Source: Prauserella flavalba
GTDB lineage: Bacteria; Actinomycetota; Actinomycetes; Mycobacteriales; Pseudonocardiaceae
DNA length: 64,000 nucleotides
Assembly: GCF_003202235.1 (NCBI RefSeq)
Contig: NZ_MASU01000005.1
Coordinates: 124,001 to 188,000 of the forward strand
Reading direction: 5' to 3'
How positions within the stretch are numbered: position 1 is the stretch's first letter; the number at the start of each line of letters is the position of its first letter. Position numbers and translations under genes: made by a program. Below the pieces are notes generated by a model. The model was not told where the DNA came from, made no database searches, and saw only the letters and a list, made by a program, of their open reading frames with translations. This document shows, piece after piece, positions 8,589-17,974 of this stretch.

Positions 8589-9515
8589 ATGCCTCTCGAC
8601 CCCGCCGTCGCCCAGCTGCTCGACGGCCTGCGGCAACAGGGATTCCGGTCGTTCGAGCGGATCGGCGTCGACGCCACCCGCCAGGCGATCGAGACCTTCA
8701 CCGGGCTACAGCACCCGCCGCGCGAGGTCGCCCGCGTCGTGGAGACCGCCTACGGCTCCGAGGACCGGCAGCGCGCCAGGATCTACGTGCCCGAGGGGGA
8801 AGGCCCGTTCCCGGTCGTGCTCTACCTGCACGGCGGCGGGTTCGTCGGCGGCGGCCTCGACGTCGTCGACGGGCCGGTGCGCGCGCTGGCCGCCGGCACC
8901 GGCGCGATCGTCGTCGCGGCCACCTACCGGCTCGCCCCGGAGGCGAAGTTCCCCGCCGCGCACGACGACACCTTCCAGGCCCTGCGGTGGGCGGCCAAGG
9001 AGGTGACCGCCTACGGCGGCGACCCGGCCCGCCTCGCGATCGCGGGCGACAGCGCCGGCGGCAACCTCGCCGTATCGGCGGCGCTGCGCGCCCACGAGGC
9101 GGGGGAGCCCGCCGTGGCCGCGCAGGTGCTCATCTACCCACTCGTCGACGCCACCGCCGACACACCGTCGAAGCGGGAGTTCGCCGAGGGCTACGTGATC
9201 CACACGGCGGCGCTCGAGTGGTTCGGCGCGCAGTACGTCACCGGGCCGGATGACCTCGCGGACCCGCGTCTCGCGGTCACCGGCTCGTCGTCGCTCGGCG
9301 CGCTCGGCCCGACCCTGATCCTCACCAACGAGTACGACCCGCTGCGCGACGAGGCGGAGCGGTTCGGCGCCCAACTGCGCGACGCCGGTGCGCGGGCGAC
9401 CGTGCGCCGGTTCGACGGGCTCGTGCACGGCGTCTACTGGATGTCGGCGGCCGTGCCGCGCAGCGCCGAGCAGCACGACGCGGTGGTGTCGTTCCTGCGC
9501 GAGCACCTGCGCTGA
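8589..9515 (+). CDS. Alpha/beta hydrolase, hormone-sensitive-lipase family esterase
   Basis: 308 residues. Oxyanion-hole motif HGGGFVGGG, nucleophile elbow GDSAGG, acid residue near NEYDPLRDEA and catalytic His in GLVHGVYW are all visible, so it should be an active carboxylesterase/lactonase. AAGGAG precedes ATG 8589. Directly downstream of the Baeyer-Villiger-type monooxygenase, it probably cleaves that enzyme's ester product (inference). Cytoplasmic, no signal peptide. Confidence 0.87.
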   Translation: MPLDPAVAQLLDGLRQQGFRSFERIGVDATRQAIETFTGLQHPPREVARVVETAYGSEDRQRARIYVPEGEGPFPVVLYLHGGGFVGGGLDVVDGPVRALAAGTGAIVVAATYRLAPEAKFPAAHDDTFQALRWAAKEVTAYGGDPARLAIAGDSAGGNLAVSAALRAHEAGEPAVAAQVLIYPLVDATADTPSKREFAEGYVIHTAALEWFGAQYVTGPDDLADPRLAVTGSSSLGALGPTLILTNEYDPLRDEAERFGAQLRDAGARATVRRFDGLVHGVYWMSAAVPRSAEQHDAVVSFLREHLR

Positions 9516-9536
9516 CGGACGTGCGCCCTGCTCCCG

Positions 9537-11135
9537 CTACGGGGTGAGCGGGAGCCGGGCGTACTCCACGAGTCCGTCCGGTTCGCTCAGCTCCAGCCAC
9601 GCCTCCGCGCGGCGGCCCGTCAGCTCCAGTGTCGCGATGGCGTTGGCGAACCGTGGGCCGAGCACGCACGACCAGTCCAGCGGCGGCGGCTCCACCCCGG
9701 ACAGCCGCGCCCACCGGCCCGCCGTCCAGGCCAGCGGCCGCCACCAGCCCGCGCGGAACGCCAGCCGCAGGTACGACGGCGCCGTGTTGTGCACCGGCGA
9801 GCACGTCAGCTGGTAGACCGCCGAGCGCAGCCGCCGGGGGAACCGCGCGCGGGCGAAGTAGCTGTGGTGCACGTCCCCGGACAGCACGCAGATCGTCGCC
9901 GGTGCGCCGTCGGCCGAGCCCGTGCGCTCGACCAGCCGCGCGAGCCGGTCGAACGACGACCGGAACGCGGCCCAGTGCTCGAAGTCGCCGGTCTGCCGGA
10001 TCCACTCGGCGACGCGCCCGCGCCGTCCGGGTCTGCGGCACGCGGCCTCGTTCAGCGACTCCAGATGTGAGAACGCCGGTGGCAGCAGCCACGGCAGCGA
10101 CGTCCCGATCAGGAGGTGGTCGTGCTCGCCTTCGGCACTCCGCTCGACCCAGCGGAACTCCTCCTCGTCGAGCATCGACCGGCGCCCGCCGCCGAGGATG
10201 CGCCCCGCCCTGCTGTCGATCACCAGCAGCAGGACGCGGCCGAACCGGCGCCGGTAGCTCCACCGCGCGTGCTTCACGGCGCCCAGCTCGTCGTCGGCCT
10301 CGTCGGCGAGCCTGCGGAGCAGCATGGTGCGGTCGCCGGGCCCGTCCAGCACGGCCGCCGCGGTGGGGTCCTCGGCGAGCTCGGCGGGGCCCAGGTTGCC
10401 GAGATGCTGGTACACCCAGTACGACATGAACGCACCGCGCAACCGCTCCTGCCACCACGGCCGTCGTCGCATCCGCTCGCGCCACACGTCGGAGGTGTTC
10501 CAGTCGTCGCGCACGTCGTGGTCGTCGAAGATCATCGACACCGGCACGGTGGAGAGCAGCCAGCGCACCGGCGGGTCGCACCACGTCTCGCGGTAGAGCC
10601 GGGCGTATTCGTCGAAGTCGGTCACCTCGGTGCCGGGGGGCTCGGTCAGGTCGCGCCGCGTGGCGAGCCAGGCTCGCGTCTCCGCCGTGGTCTCGTCGGC
10701 GTAGACCTGATCGCCGAGCAGCAGCAGCGCCCGCGGCCATGCGGACTCCGGCAGCCCGCGCATCCGCTCCGCATAGGACACCAGCGCGTCGGTGCCGAGC
10801 GAGTCGTGCTCATGCGGCTTACGGCAGGACCCGAAGACCAGGCGGAACGGCGCGTCGTCTCCGGGCAGTGTGCGGATGCGGCTGGCCGGGAACGGGCTGC
10901 CCGGCTCCGGCCACACCGTGCGGCCGTCGAGCCGCACCTCGTACGGCGTGCTCGTGCCGGGGGACAGGCCCGTGAGTACCACGAGCGCGTAGTGGTGGCC
11001 GCACACCTCGAACGTCGGGGCGCCCGCGTGGAGCACCGTGACCTCGCACGGCCCGCTGGTCTCCACCCACACCGTCGCCGACGACTCGTCGACATGCCGC
11101 AACAGGGGACCGAGTACGAGCTCGACGTCGTCCAC
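9537..11135 (-). CDS. PhoD-like metallophosphatase
   Basis: About 532 residues of the PhoD/alkaline phosphatase D-like superfamily: N-terminal beta-sandwich (LVFGSCRKPHEHDSLGTDAL marks the domain junction), then metal-site motifs LLLLGDQVYADE, MIFDDHDVRDDW and ICVLSGDVHHSYFAR. These are the D, DDHD and GDVHH ligands of the Fe/Ca-type phosphodiesterase core. No Tat signal is visible with this start, so it may be cytoplasmic. GTG 11135 is a guess; the leader has no good Shine-Dalgarno sequence and longer in-frame starts exist. Convergent with the esterase gene. Confidence 0.8.
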   Translation of the reverse strand: MDDVELVLGPLLRHVDESSATVWVETSGPCEVTVLHAGAPTFEVCGHHYALVVLTGLSPGTSTPYEVRLDGRTVWPEPGSPFPASRIRTLPGDDAPFRLVFGSCRKPHEHDSLGTDALVSYAERMRGLPESAWPRALLLLGDQVYADETTAETRAWLATRRDLTEPPGTEVTDFDEYARLYRETWCDPPVRWLLSTVPVSMIFDDHDVRDDWNTSDVWRERMRRRPWWQERLRGAFMSYWVYQHLGNLGPAELAEDPTAAAVLDGPGDRTMLLRRLADEADDELGAVKHARWSYRRRFGRVLLLVIDSRAGRILGGGRRSMLDEEEFRWVERSAEGEHDHLLIGTSLPWLLPPAFSHLESLNEAACRRPGRRGRVAEWIRQTGDFEHWAAFRSSFDRLARLVERTGSADGAPATICVLSGDVHHSYFARARFPRRLRSAVYQLTCSPVHNTAPSYLRLAFRAGWWRPLAWTAGRWARLSGVEPPPLDWSCVLGPRFANAIATLELTGRRAEAWLELSEPDGLVEYARLPLTP

Positions 11136-11295
11136 GGCTGGATCGTAGCCGTGGCAACGGTTCGCGGCAGCGCTTCGCCGTCGGTCACGACTTCGTATCG
11201 CCGCGCTCCGGGGGCAACCGGGGCCCGTTCCGCGCGTCTGCCTGATACCCGGCGCCGGGACTCCCATTCCCCACTCCTCCGGCAGGAGGTCAGCG

Positions 11296-11781
11296 ATGAC
11301 CACCCTCACGCGGCGCGCGCTCGCGGCGCTCGCCGCCACCCTTCTGTTGCTCGTCGGCGTCGCCGTGTCGGCGTCGTCGGCCGCGCAGCCGACGACGCCG
11401 GTGCTGACCGGCATCCGCACCGGTCTCAACACCGGCTTCGACCGCGTCGTGCTCGACCTGAGCGGACCGAGGCCCACCGTCGCCTACCGGCTCGTCGACG
11501 AGCTGATCGCCGACGGTTCCGGCGAGATCGTCTGGCTCACCGGCGAGCACTTCGTCGCCGTCACCGCGACGCCCGCCGCCGCACACGACGGCAGCGGTGC
11601 CGCGACGTACCCGGGCCCGGTGAAGTTCCGCACCCGCAACCTGCGCAACGTGATGGCGGTGGCGGTCACCGGCGACTTCGAGGGCGTGCTCTCGGTCGGG
11701 CTCGGCACCCGGTACCGGTCGTGGGTGCGGGTTTTCACCCTCGGCGCGCCGACCCGCGTCGTCATCGACATCGGCCACTGA
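11296..11781 (+). CDS. Exported AMIN-like domain protein
   Basis: 161 residues. Residues 1-30 form a signal peptide (short basic N-terminus, LAALAATLLLLVGVAVSAS, then SSAAQP). The rest (about 35-160) is an AMIN-like beta domain: GLNTGFDRVVLDLSGPRP at the start, ending VRVFTLGAPTRVVIDIGH. Related actinomycete proteins are secreted or lipid-anchored; no lipobox Cys is seen here. Function unknown; AMIN-type domains generally bind cell-wall polymers. A GGAGG precedes the start. Single-gene unit followed by a hairpin terminator. Confidence 0.75.
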   Translation: MTTLTRRALAALAATLLLLVGVAVSASSAAQPTTPVLTGIRTGLNTGFDRVVLDLSGPRPTVAYRLVDELIADGSGEIVWLTGEHFVAVTATPAAAHDGSGAATYPGPVKFRTRNLRNVMAVAVTGDFEGVLSVGLGTRYRSWVRVFTLGAPTRVVIDIGH

Positions 11782-11788
11782 GGACGGA

Positions 11789-11818
11789 CCGGGGGCCGTG
11801 TCCCGCCACGGCCCCCGG
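11789..11818 (+). terminator. Hairpin terminator after the AMIN-like gene
   Basis: A perfect 12-base stem, CCGGGGGCCGTG and its complement, with a 6-base loop, 7 bases after the stop codon. No U tract, as usual for high-GC actinomycetes. Confidence 0.7.
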
Positions 11819-11910
11819 GGCGTTCACACCGCCGCCAGCAGGGTCAGGCCGTCGGGATACACAATGGACCGTCCTCGGTTCGCCTGCCACGTCATGATCG
11901 TCGGCTGGTC

Positions 11911-11994
11911 CGCGAGTCGCCCGCTCAGGACCGCGAGTTGTGCGTTCCGGACCGCGAGTTGTGCGTTCGCGCTCACGAGTGTCCCGTTCCGGCG
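11911..11994 (+). repeat. 21-bp tandem repeat array A (4 forward units)
   Basis: Four contiguous 21-base units begin at 11911, 11932, 11953 and 11974. Units 2 and 3 begin CGCGAGTTGTGCGTTC; units 1 and 4 are diverged (GAGTCGCCCGCTC, GAGTGTCCCGTTC). They belong to the same family as arrays at 14086, 21064, 50801 and 53828. The array lies between the AMIN-like gene and maleylacetate reductase and ends 57 bases before the latter's start. No reverse-oriented block here. Confidence 0.85.
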
Positions 11995-12051
11995 CGGGCG
12001 ACCTACGCTGAACGCCGGCCCGACAGCGACGACCGGCAACGGAGCATGATC

Positions 12052-13141
12052 ATGGAGTTCGTCCACCGCACACTGCCCCAGCAGGTGTACTTCGGTGCGG
12101 GCAGAGCCGCGGCCAACCTGGCCGCGGAGGTCCGGCAGCGGGGCGCGTCACGGGTCATGGTCATCGCCTCGCCGCGTGAGCGGGAGCGGGCCGAACGGGT
12201 GTGCGCGCGGATCGACGTCGCGGTGTGGCACGACGACGTCGTGCAGCACGTGCCCGTCGCCACCGCCGAGAAGGCGAGGTCCGTCGCCGCCGAGCATGGC
12301 GCCGACCTGCTCGTGAGCATCGGCGGCGGTTCGACCACCGGCCTGGCGAAGGCCGTCGCGCTGACCCGCGGGATGCCGATCGTGGCGGTGCCCACGACCT
12401 ACGCGGGTTCCGAGGCCACCGACGTCTTGGGGGCTGACCGAGGAGGCCACCAAGACCACCGGGGTCGACAGCCGCGTGCTGCCCGCCGCGGTGATCTACG
12501 ACGCCGAGTTGACCCTGTCGCTGCCGGTGGGGCTCTCGGTCGCGTCCGGGCTCAACGGGCTCGCGCACTGCGTCGACGGCATGTGGGCTCCCCGCGCGGA
12601 CCCGATCAACCAGGCACTCGGCGCCGAGGGCATCCGGGCACTGGCCCGTGGCCTGCCGCTGATCGCCGGCGACCCCTCCGGGATCGAGGGCCGGGAGCTC
12701 GCCCTCTACGGCGCCTACCTCTCGGCGGTGGCCTTCGCGTCGGCCGGATCCGGGCTGCATCACAAGATCTGCCACGTCCTCGGAGGCACCTACGAGCTGC
12801 CGCACGCCGAGACGCACGCGACCGTGCTGCCGTACGTGCTGGCGTTCAACGCTCCGGCGGCCCCGGAGGCGGCGGGCCGTATCGCGCACGCGCTCGGCAG
12901 CGACTCCGGCACCGCCGAGGCCGCCGTGGCCGCCCTCGACGAGCTGCGCGTGCGGCTGCACGCGCCCACCGCGCTGCGGGACTACGGCCTGACCGAGGCG
13001 GACCTGCCCGGCGCCGTCGAGCGCGTGCTCGCCGTGGTGCCGCCCTCGAATCCCCGGCCCGTCACCGGGAACAACCTGACCGCATTGCTGCGGGCCGCGC
13101 TCACCGGAGCCGCCCCCGCGACCCAGCTGGAGGAGATCTGA
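12052..13141 (+). pseudogene. Maleylacetate reductase, interrupted by a single-base frameshift
   Basis: The protein is an iron-type alcohol dehydrogenase homologue that reduces maleylacetate to 3-oxoadipate with NAD(P)H in hydroxyquinol catabolism. Frame 1 runs from [17 protein letters not shown] to [13 protein letters not shown] (Rossmann VSIGGGST present). Frame 2 continues from [23 protein letters not shown] to the C-terminus with metal-site [20 protein letters not shown]. The break is at 12427-12433 (TTGGGGG): removing one base restores the family-typical [10 protein letters not shown]. Everything else looks intact (about 363 residues), so this is either a very recent mutation or a sequencing error. 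ATG 12052 has GGAG 7 bases upstream; the stop overlaps the dioxygenase start (TGATG). Confidence 0.8.
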
Positions 13142-14034
13142 TGCCGGACGAGCAGGCCCGCCGGGAGGAAGCACTCGTCGAGGAGGTGCTCGCGTCCTTC
13201 GACGGCGCCTCGCCGCGGCTGCGCGAGGTCATGCGGTCGCTGACGAAGCACCTGCACGACTTCGTGCGGGAGGTGCGGCTCACTGAGCGCGAGTGGGCGG
13301 CCGGCATCGAGTTCCTCACGAAGGCAGGCCATATCACCACCGAGACACGACAGGAGTTCGTGCTGCTCTCCGACGTGCTCGGGGCGTCGATGCAGACGAT
13401 CGCCGTGAACAACGAGGCGTACGGCAACGCGACGGAGGCCACCGTCTTCGGCCCGTTCTTCGTCGAGAACTCGCCGGAGATCGCGCAGGGCGGCGACATC
13501 GCGGGCGGGGCGCCGGGCGAGCCGTGCTGGGTCGAGGGGACCGTCACCGACACCGACGGCAACCCGCTGCCGGGCGCCCGGATCGAGGTGTGGGAGGCCG
13601 ACGAGGAGGGGTTCTACGACGTCCAGTACGACGACGACCGCGTCGCGGGCCGCGCGCACCTGTTCGCCGACGCCGACGGTGCCTACCGGTTCTGGGGGCT
13701 GACCCCCACGCCGTACCCGATTCCGCACGACGGCCCGGTCGGCGCCCTGCTCGAGGCCGTCGGCCGCTCGCCGATGCGCGCCTCGCACCTGCACTTCCTG
13801 GTGTCCGCACCGGGCAGGCACACGCTCGTGACGCACATCTTCGTGGAGGGCGACGAGTACCTGCGCCGCGACAGCGTGTTCGGCGTCAAGGACTCGCTCG
13901 TCAAGCGCTTCGAGCGGCAGGCCGCCGGCACGCCGGCCCCCGACGGCCGCGACCTCGGCGACCGCACGTGGTCCCGCGGCCGTTTCGACATCGTTCTGGC
14001 GCCGGAGCAGGCCGACGCCGGCTCTGCCGGGTAG
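13141..14034 (+). CDS. Hydroxyquinol 1,2-dioxygenase (intradiol)
   Basis: 297 residues. Helical N-terminal domain (about 10-100) and intradiol beta-sandwich. Iron ligands expected at Tyr in EGFYDVQY, Tyr in [11 protein letters not shown] and the two His of ASHLHFLV. The [12 protein letters not shown] segment and its coupling to maleylacetate reductase indicate hydroxyquinol (benzene-1,2,4-triol) as substrate, giving maleylacetate. Start codon overlaps the reductase stop, so translation is coupled. It is clearly different from the catechol-type dioxygenase at 411-1262. No hydroxyquinol-forming hydroxylase lies beside it. Confidence 0.87.
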   Translation: MPDEQARREEALVEEVLASFDGASPRLREVMRSLTKHLHDFVREVRLTEREWAAGIEFLTKAGHITTETRQEFVLLSDVLGASMQTIAVNNEAYGNATEATVFGPFFVENSPEIAQGGDIAGGAPGEPCWVEGTVTDTDGNPLPGARIEVWEADEEGFYDVQYDDDRVAGRAHLFADADGAYRFWGLTPTPYPIPHDGPVGALLEAVGRSPMRASHLHFLVSAPGRHTLVTHIFVEGDEYLRRDSVFGVKDSLVKRFERQAAGTPAPDGRDLGDRTWSRGRFDIVLAPEQADAGSAG

Positions 14035-14085
14035 CCGGGCCCCGCAGACCGTCCACACGCGACTCGCGGGCGCCGTCCGCGCGCC

Positions 14086-14270
14086 CGCGAGTCGTGCGTT
14101 CCTGCTCGCGAGTCGTGCGTTCCGGTTCGCGAGTCGTGCGTTCCCGCCGATCCCCGCGCACCTACTCGCGCCACCCCGCCGCTCCCGAACGCACAACTCA
14201 CCGTCCCGAGCGCACGACTCGCGGTCCTGAGCGCACGACTCGCGGTCCTGAGCGGGCGACTCGCGGGGTG
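14086..14270. repeat. 21-bp repeat array B: 3 forward then 4 reverse units
   Basis: Forward units start at 14086, 14107 and 14128 (each begins CGCGAGTCGTGCGTTCC). After a 38-base spacer, four reverse units start at 14187, 14208, 14229 and 14250 (GAGCGCACGACTCGCGGTCC type). The two blocks are inverted relative to each other, so the array could fold back. It fills most of the 331-base gap between the hydroxyquinol dioxygenase and the GntP permease, both on the plus strand; the last 95 bases before the permease hold its promoter/leader with no motif I recognise. Confidence 0.88.
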
Positions 14271-14365
14271 GTTGACCCGCATTGTGGGTGTGTGTTCATA
14301 ATGTGAGTCGCGCGCAGGAGTGGCTCCTTGCGCGGTGCAACGTCGCACGACGGACGGACGGTTGA

Positions 14366-15790
14366 ATGTCAGACACGGCAATACTGATCAACACGGCGGT
14401 CGCGATCGTGGCCATCGTGGTCCTGATCGTTCGGTTCAAGCTGAACCCGCTGATCGCGCTGGTGCTCGGCGGGTGCTACCTCGGCCTCGCGGCCGGGCTC
14501 GGGGCAGGCGGCACCGTCGACGCGGTGACCACCGGCTTCGGCGACATCATGGCCGAGATCGGCCTGCTGATCGCCTTCGGCGTGCTCATGGGCGCCATCC
14601 TGCGTGACCTGCGCGCCATCGAACGCCTGGTGGAGAAGCTGCTCCGCGTGGTGGGGCCGAAGCGGATCCCGCACGCCATGGCGGTGACGATCTCGACGTT
14701 CCTGCAGTCGATCTACCTCGACGTGCTCCTGGTCATCTCCGCCCCGCTCGCCAGGGGCATCGCCCCCAGGCTGGGCAAGTACGGCACCGCGAGGATGGCG
14801 ACGGCGCTGGCCATCGGCCTGGAATGCGGCATCGTGTTCACCATCCCCGGTGTCGGCGCGCTCGCGCTGGCCGGGCTGCTGAACGTGCCGCTGGGCAAGT
14901 ACCTGCTGTACGGCCTGATCGTCGTCATCCCGACCGTCATCATCGCCACCACCGTGATGAGCCTCGTGCTGACCAAGGGCTGGTGGAAGCCGGAGCTCGA
15001 CGAACTGCCCGCCGAGGACACCGGCACCGACGAGAGCGCGGACACCACCACGGGCGCCGAGCCGGACGACGAGCCGTCGGGCGGGGGAGTCGCGGCCGCG
15101 GGTGGCCGCGAGACCACCACGCTCGAACGGCGGCGCACGCGGACGGAACCGCACCTGCTCGTCCTGTTCGCACCACTCGTGGTCGCCCTGCTGCTGGTGG
15201 CGACCGGTGCGCTCGCCGAGGTCGCCGAGTGGGAGAACCCCGTGGTGACCTTCCTCTCCAGCCCGGTGATCGCCCTGCTGATCGGCCTCGTCGGCACGTG
15301 CCTCGTCGGCCGCAGGTACATGGGCCAGCCCAAGGTCGAGGAGTCCCTCGGCAGCGGCCTGCGGCAGAGCGGGCAGATCCTGCTGCTCAGCGGTGTCGGC
15401 GGGTCGCTCGCCGCCGTGATCGAGGCGGTCGGCCTCGGCGACATCCTCGGCAAGTACCTGTCGGCGAGCACCTGGGCGCCGCTGCTCGTGGTGTGGCTGA
15501 TCGCCGCGCTGCTGCACGTGGCCGTCGGCTCGGTGACGATCTCCGCCATCACCGCGGCGGGCCTGCTCGCCCCGGTCGCGCCGTCGCTGGGACTCGACCC
15601 CGTGCTCGTCGCGCTCGCCGCCGGTGCCGGCTCGCTGTTCCTGGTGCACCTGACGAGCAACACGTTCTGGCTGCTGCAGTCGCTGCTCGGCCAGACCACC
15701 CGGGGAACGCTCAAGACCTGTTCGGTCGGGGTGTCCGTCGCCTCCGTCATCGCGATGGGTCCGATTCTGGCGCTGAGCCTGGTCCTGTGA
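14366..15790 (+). CDS. GntP-family organic acid permease
   Basis: 474 residues, about 12 hydrophobic segments, in the gluconate:H+ symporter family. Recognisable pieces are RFKLNPLIALVLGGCYLGLAAG at the start, AFGVLMGAILRD, and the C-terminal SNTFWLLQSLLGQTTRGTLKT. A long acidic/Thr-rich cytoplasmic loop occurs at about residues 212-258. It should import a sugar acid or hydroxydicarboxylate. It heads a four-gene unit with a CoA-transferase, an HMG-CoA-lyase-like aldolase and a hydroxyacid dehydrogenase, so its substrate is probably the acid those enzymes degrade. Confidence 0.85.
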   Translation: MSDTAILINTAVAIVAIVVLIVRFKLNPLIALVLGGCYLGLAAGLGAGGTVDAVTTGFGDIMAEIGLLIAFGVLMGAILRDLRAIERLVEKLLRVVGPKRIPHAMAVTISTFLQSIYLDVLLVISAPLARGIAPRLGKYGTARMATALAIGLECGIVFTIPGVGALALAGLLNVPLGKYLLYGLIVVIPTVIIATTVMSLVLTKGWWKPELDELPAEDTGTDESADTTTGAEPDDEPSGGGVAAAGGRETTTLERRRTRTEPHLLVLFAPLVVALLLVATGALAEVAEWENPVVTFLSSPVIALLIGLVGTCLVGRRYMGQPKVEESLGSGLRQSGQILLLSGVGGSLAAVIEAVGLGDILGKYLSASTWAPLLVVWLIAALLHVAVGSVTISAITAAGLLAPVAPSLGLDPVLVALAAGAGSLFLVHLTSNTFWLLQSLLGQTTRGTLKTCSVGVSVASVIAMGPILALSLVL

Positions 15791-15821
15791 CCGGGCCCGT
15801 GCCCAAGGGGAAGGGAGAACA

Positions 15822-17060
15822 GTGCGCGACGAGGGAACACGGCTGCCGCTGGAGGGCGTGCGCGTCGTCGAACTCGGCAACTACATCGCCGGGCCCACGG
15901 CCGGGCGGATGCTGGCTGACTTCGGCGCCGAGGTGATCAAGGTCGAGCGGCCGGGTCGCGGCGACGAGCTGCGGAACTGGCGGCTCTACGCCGGGGACGT
16001 CTCGATGCTCTTCCGGACCATCAACCGCAACAAGAAGTCCGTCGTGCTCGACCTGCGCACCGACAAGGGCCGCGACATCGTGCTGGACCTCGTGCGCCAC
16101 AGCGACGTCGTGATCGAGAACTTCCGCCCAGGCACGCTGGAGGGCTGGGGCCTTGGCCCGTCGGTGCTGGAGGAGGCGAACCCGGACATCGTGCTCGCGC
16201 GGATCTCCGCGTTCGGCCAGTCCGGGCCGCGCTCGGCGAGGCCGGGTTTCGCCGCCGTCGCCGAGGCGATGGGCGGACTGCGCAACCTGGTGGGCGAGGC
16301 CGACCGGCCGCCGTCGCGGGTCGGAGTGTCCATCGGGGACTCGATCGCGGGTCTCTACGCCGCGTTCGGCGTGATGGTGACACTGTTTCAGCGGGCCAGC
16401 ACCGGCCACAGTGGACCACTCGCCGACCGTGTGGTGGACGTGGCGCTGCACGAGGCGGTGTTCTCGATGATGGAGTCGCTGGTGCCCGACTACCTCGCCT
16501 ACGGGGTGGAGCGCAAGCGGGTCGGTGGCCGGATGGAGGGCATCGCGCCCACCAATGCCTACGAGTGCCTCGACGGCGCGAGCGTGGTGATCGCGGGCAA
16601 CGGCGACTCGATCTTCCAGCGGTACATGCGGGCGATCGGCCGGCCCGACCTCGCCGACGATCCGGGTCTGGCCGGCAACGCGCAGCGGTGGGCGCGGCGG
16701 GACGAGCTGGACGAGGCCATCGGGCAGTGGACGAAGACCCTCACGCGCGCCGAGGTGCTCAAGGTCCTCGACGACGCCGGGGTGCCGGCCGGTCCCATCT
16801 ACACCGCCGCCGACATCTGCTCCGACGAGCAGTACGGGGCCAGGAACATGATCCAGCGGTTCCCGGTCGACGTCGGCGCCGGCGAGCCCGCCGAGGTCGG
16901 CTTTCCCGGCATCGTCCCGGTGCTGGGCGACGAGTCGCTGCCCATCCGGTCGGTGGGCCCCGACCTCGGCGCGCACACCCGCGAGGTGCTCGCCGGCGTG
17001 CTCGGCCGGGGCGAGGACGAGATCGACACGATCGTGGACGAGATGGAGGGACGCCGATGA
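15822..17060 (+). CDS. Class III CoA-transferase (CaiB/BaiF family)
   Basis: 412 residues. N-terminal VRVVELGNYIAGPTAGRMLADFGAEVIKVE, then DLRTDKGRDIVLDLV and VVIENFRPGTLEGWG are the family signature; the Asp nucleophile lies near ADRVVDVALHEAVFSMME. It moves CoA between carboxylic acids, probably activating the acid imported by GntP using succinyl-CoA or acetyl-CoA. GTG 15822 is preceded by AAGGGAG. The stop overlaps the next start (ATGA), so activation and the following aldol cleavage are likely coupled. Confidence 0.85.
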   Translation: MRDEGTRLPLEGVRVVELGNYIAGPTAGRMLADFGAEVIKVERPGRGDELRNWRLYAGDVSMLFRTINRNKKSVVLDLRTDKGRDIVLDLVRHSDVVIENFRPGTLEGWGLGPSVLEEANPDIVLARISAFGQSGPRSARPGFAAVAEAMGGLRNLVGEADRPPSRVGVSIGDSIAGLYAAFGVMVTLFQRASTGHSGPLADRVVDVALHEAVFSMMESLVPDYLAYGVERKRVGGRMEGIAPTNAYECLDGASVVIAGNGDSIFQRYMRAIGRPDLADDPGLAGNAQRWARRDELDEAIGQWTKTLTRAEVLKVLDDAGVPAGPIYTAADICSDEQYGARNMIQRFPVDVGAGEPAEVGFPGIVPVLGDESLPIRSVGPDLGAHTREVLAGVLGRGEDEIDTIVDEMEGRR

Positions 17061-17974
17061 GCGCCGTGACCGTGCGCGACGTGACGTTGCGGGACGGCCT
17101 GCAGCTGACCGGCAAGGTGCTGCCTGCCGAGCGGAAGGTGGCCGTGGTCAGGGAGCTGCTGCGGCTCGGTGTGCCGAGCATCGAGGTCGGCTCGCTCGCC
17201 AGGCCGGACCTGGTGCCCTCGATGGGCAACACCGTCGAGGTGATCGAGCGGTTGACGCCGGAGGAGCTGGCGCGCTGCTGGGTGTGGGTCGCGACGCCGC
17301 GTCACGTCGAGCGGGCCGTGGCCGCGGGCGCCCGGAACTTCCAGTACTGCCTCTCGGCCTCGGACAAGCACAACCAGGCCAACATCGGGCGTTCGACCGA
17401 CGCGAGCCTGGAGGCGATGCCGAAGGCCGTCGAGCACGCGCTGGGCGCCGGCGGCCGCATCCAGCTGTGCATCGCGACGTCGTTCACGTGCCCGTTCGAG
17501 GGCGAGGTCCCCGAGGAGCGTGTGCTCGCCATCGCGGGCGACGCCAGGGCCGAGGGCGCGGCGGACGTCGTCGTGTGCGACACCCTCGGCCAGGCCGTCC
17601 CCGCCCAGGTCACGAGCCTCGTCGCCAAGATCGCCGAGCGGACGCCGCCCCGGCGGATCGTCTACCACGGGCACGACACGTGGGGGCTGGGCGTCGCCAA
17701 CTCGCTCGCCGCCGCGGCGGCCGGTGCGGCCGAGGTCGACGGTGCGCTCGGCGGGCTCGGCGGCTGCCCGTTCGCGCCCGGCGCGAGCGGCAACGCCGCG
17801 ACCGAGGACCTGCTCTTCGCGCTGCGTCCCGGCTGGCTCACCCCGGAGACGTTCGCCGCGCTGGTGCGGCTCACCGACGGGCTGCTGGCCGAGCTGGGCG
17901 AGCCGAACCGTTCCCGCGCCGTGCAGGGCGCGCACTCCAGCGCCACCGCGTTCCCGTGGGCGCTGGCGTCGTGA
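17057..17974 (+). CDS. HMG-CoA lyase-like aldolase
   Basis: 305 residues of the HMGL TIM-barrel family. VRDVTLRDGLQ holds the metal-binding Asp and catalytic Arg-Asp; YHGHDTWGLGVANS gives the two metal His; GGLGGCPFAPGASGNAATED contains the mobile-loop Cys of true HMG-CoA lyases. It should split a 3-hydroxy-3-alkyl acyl-CoA into acetyl-CoA and an oxoacid. With the CoA-transferase just before it, 3-hydroxy-3-methylglutarate or a related tertiary hydroxy acid is a plausible substrate (inference). Confidence 0.83.
   Translation: MSAVTVRDVTLRDGLQLTGKVLPAERKVAVVRELLRLGVPSIEVGSLARPDLVPSMGNTVEVIERLTPEELARCWVWVATPRHVERAVAAGARNFQYCLSASDKHNQANIGRSTDASLEAMPKAVEHALGAGGRIQLCIATSFTCPFEGEVPEERVLAIAGDARAEGAADVVVCDTLGQAVPAQVTSLVAKIAERTPPRRIVYHGHDTWGLGVANSLAAAAAGAAEVDGALGGLGGCPFAPGASGNAATEDLLFALRPGWLTPETFAALVRLTDGLLAELGEPNRSRAVQGAHSSATAFPWALAS

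Noticed and set aside
14086-14270. CRISPR array
   Set aside because: Units are contiguous with no unique spacers, are only 21 bases, change orientation within the array, and no cas gene is nearby.
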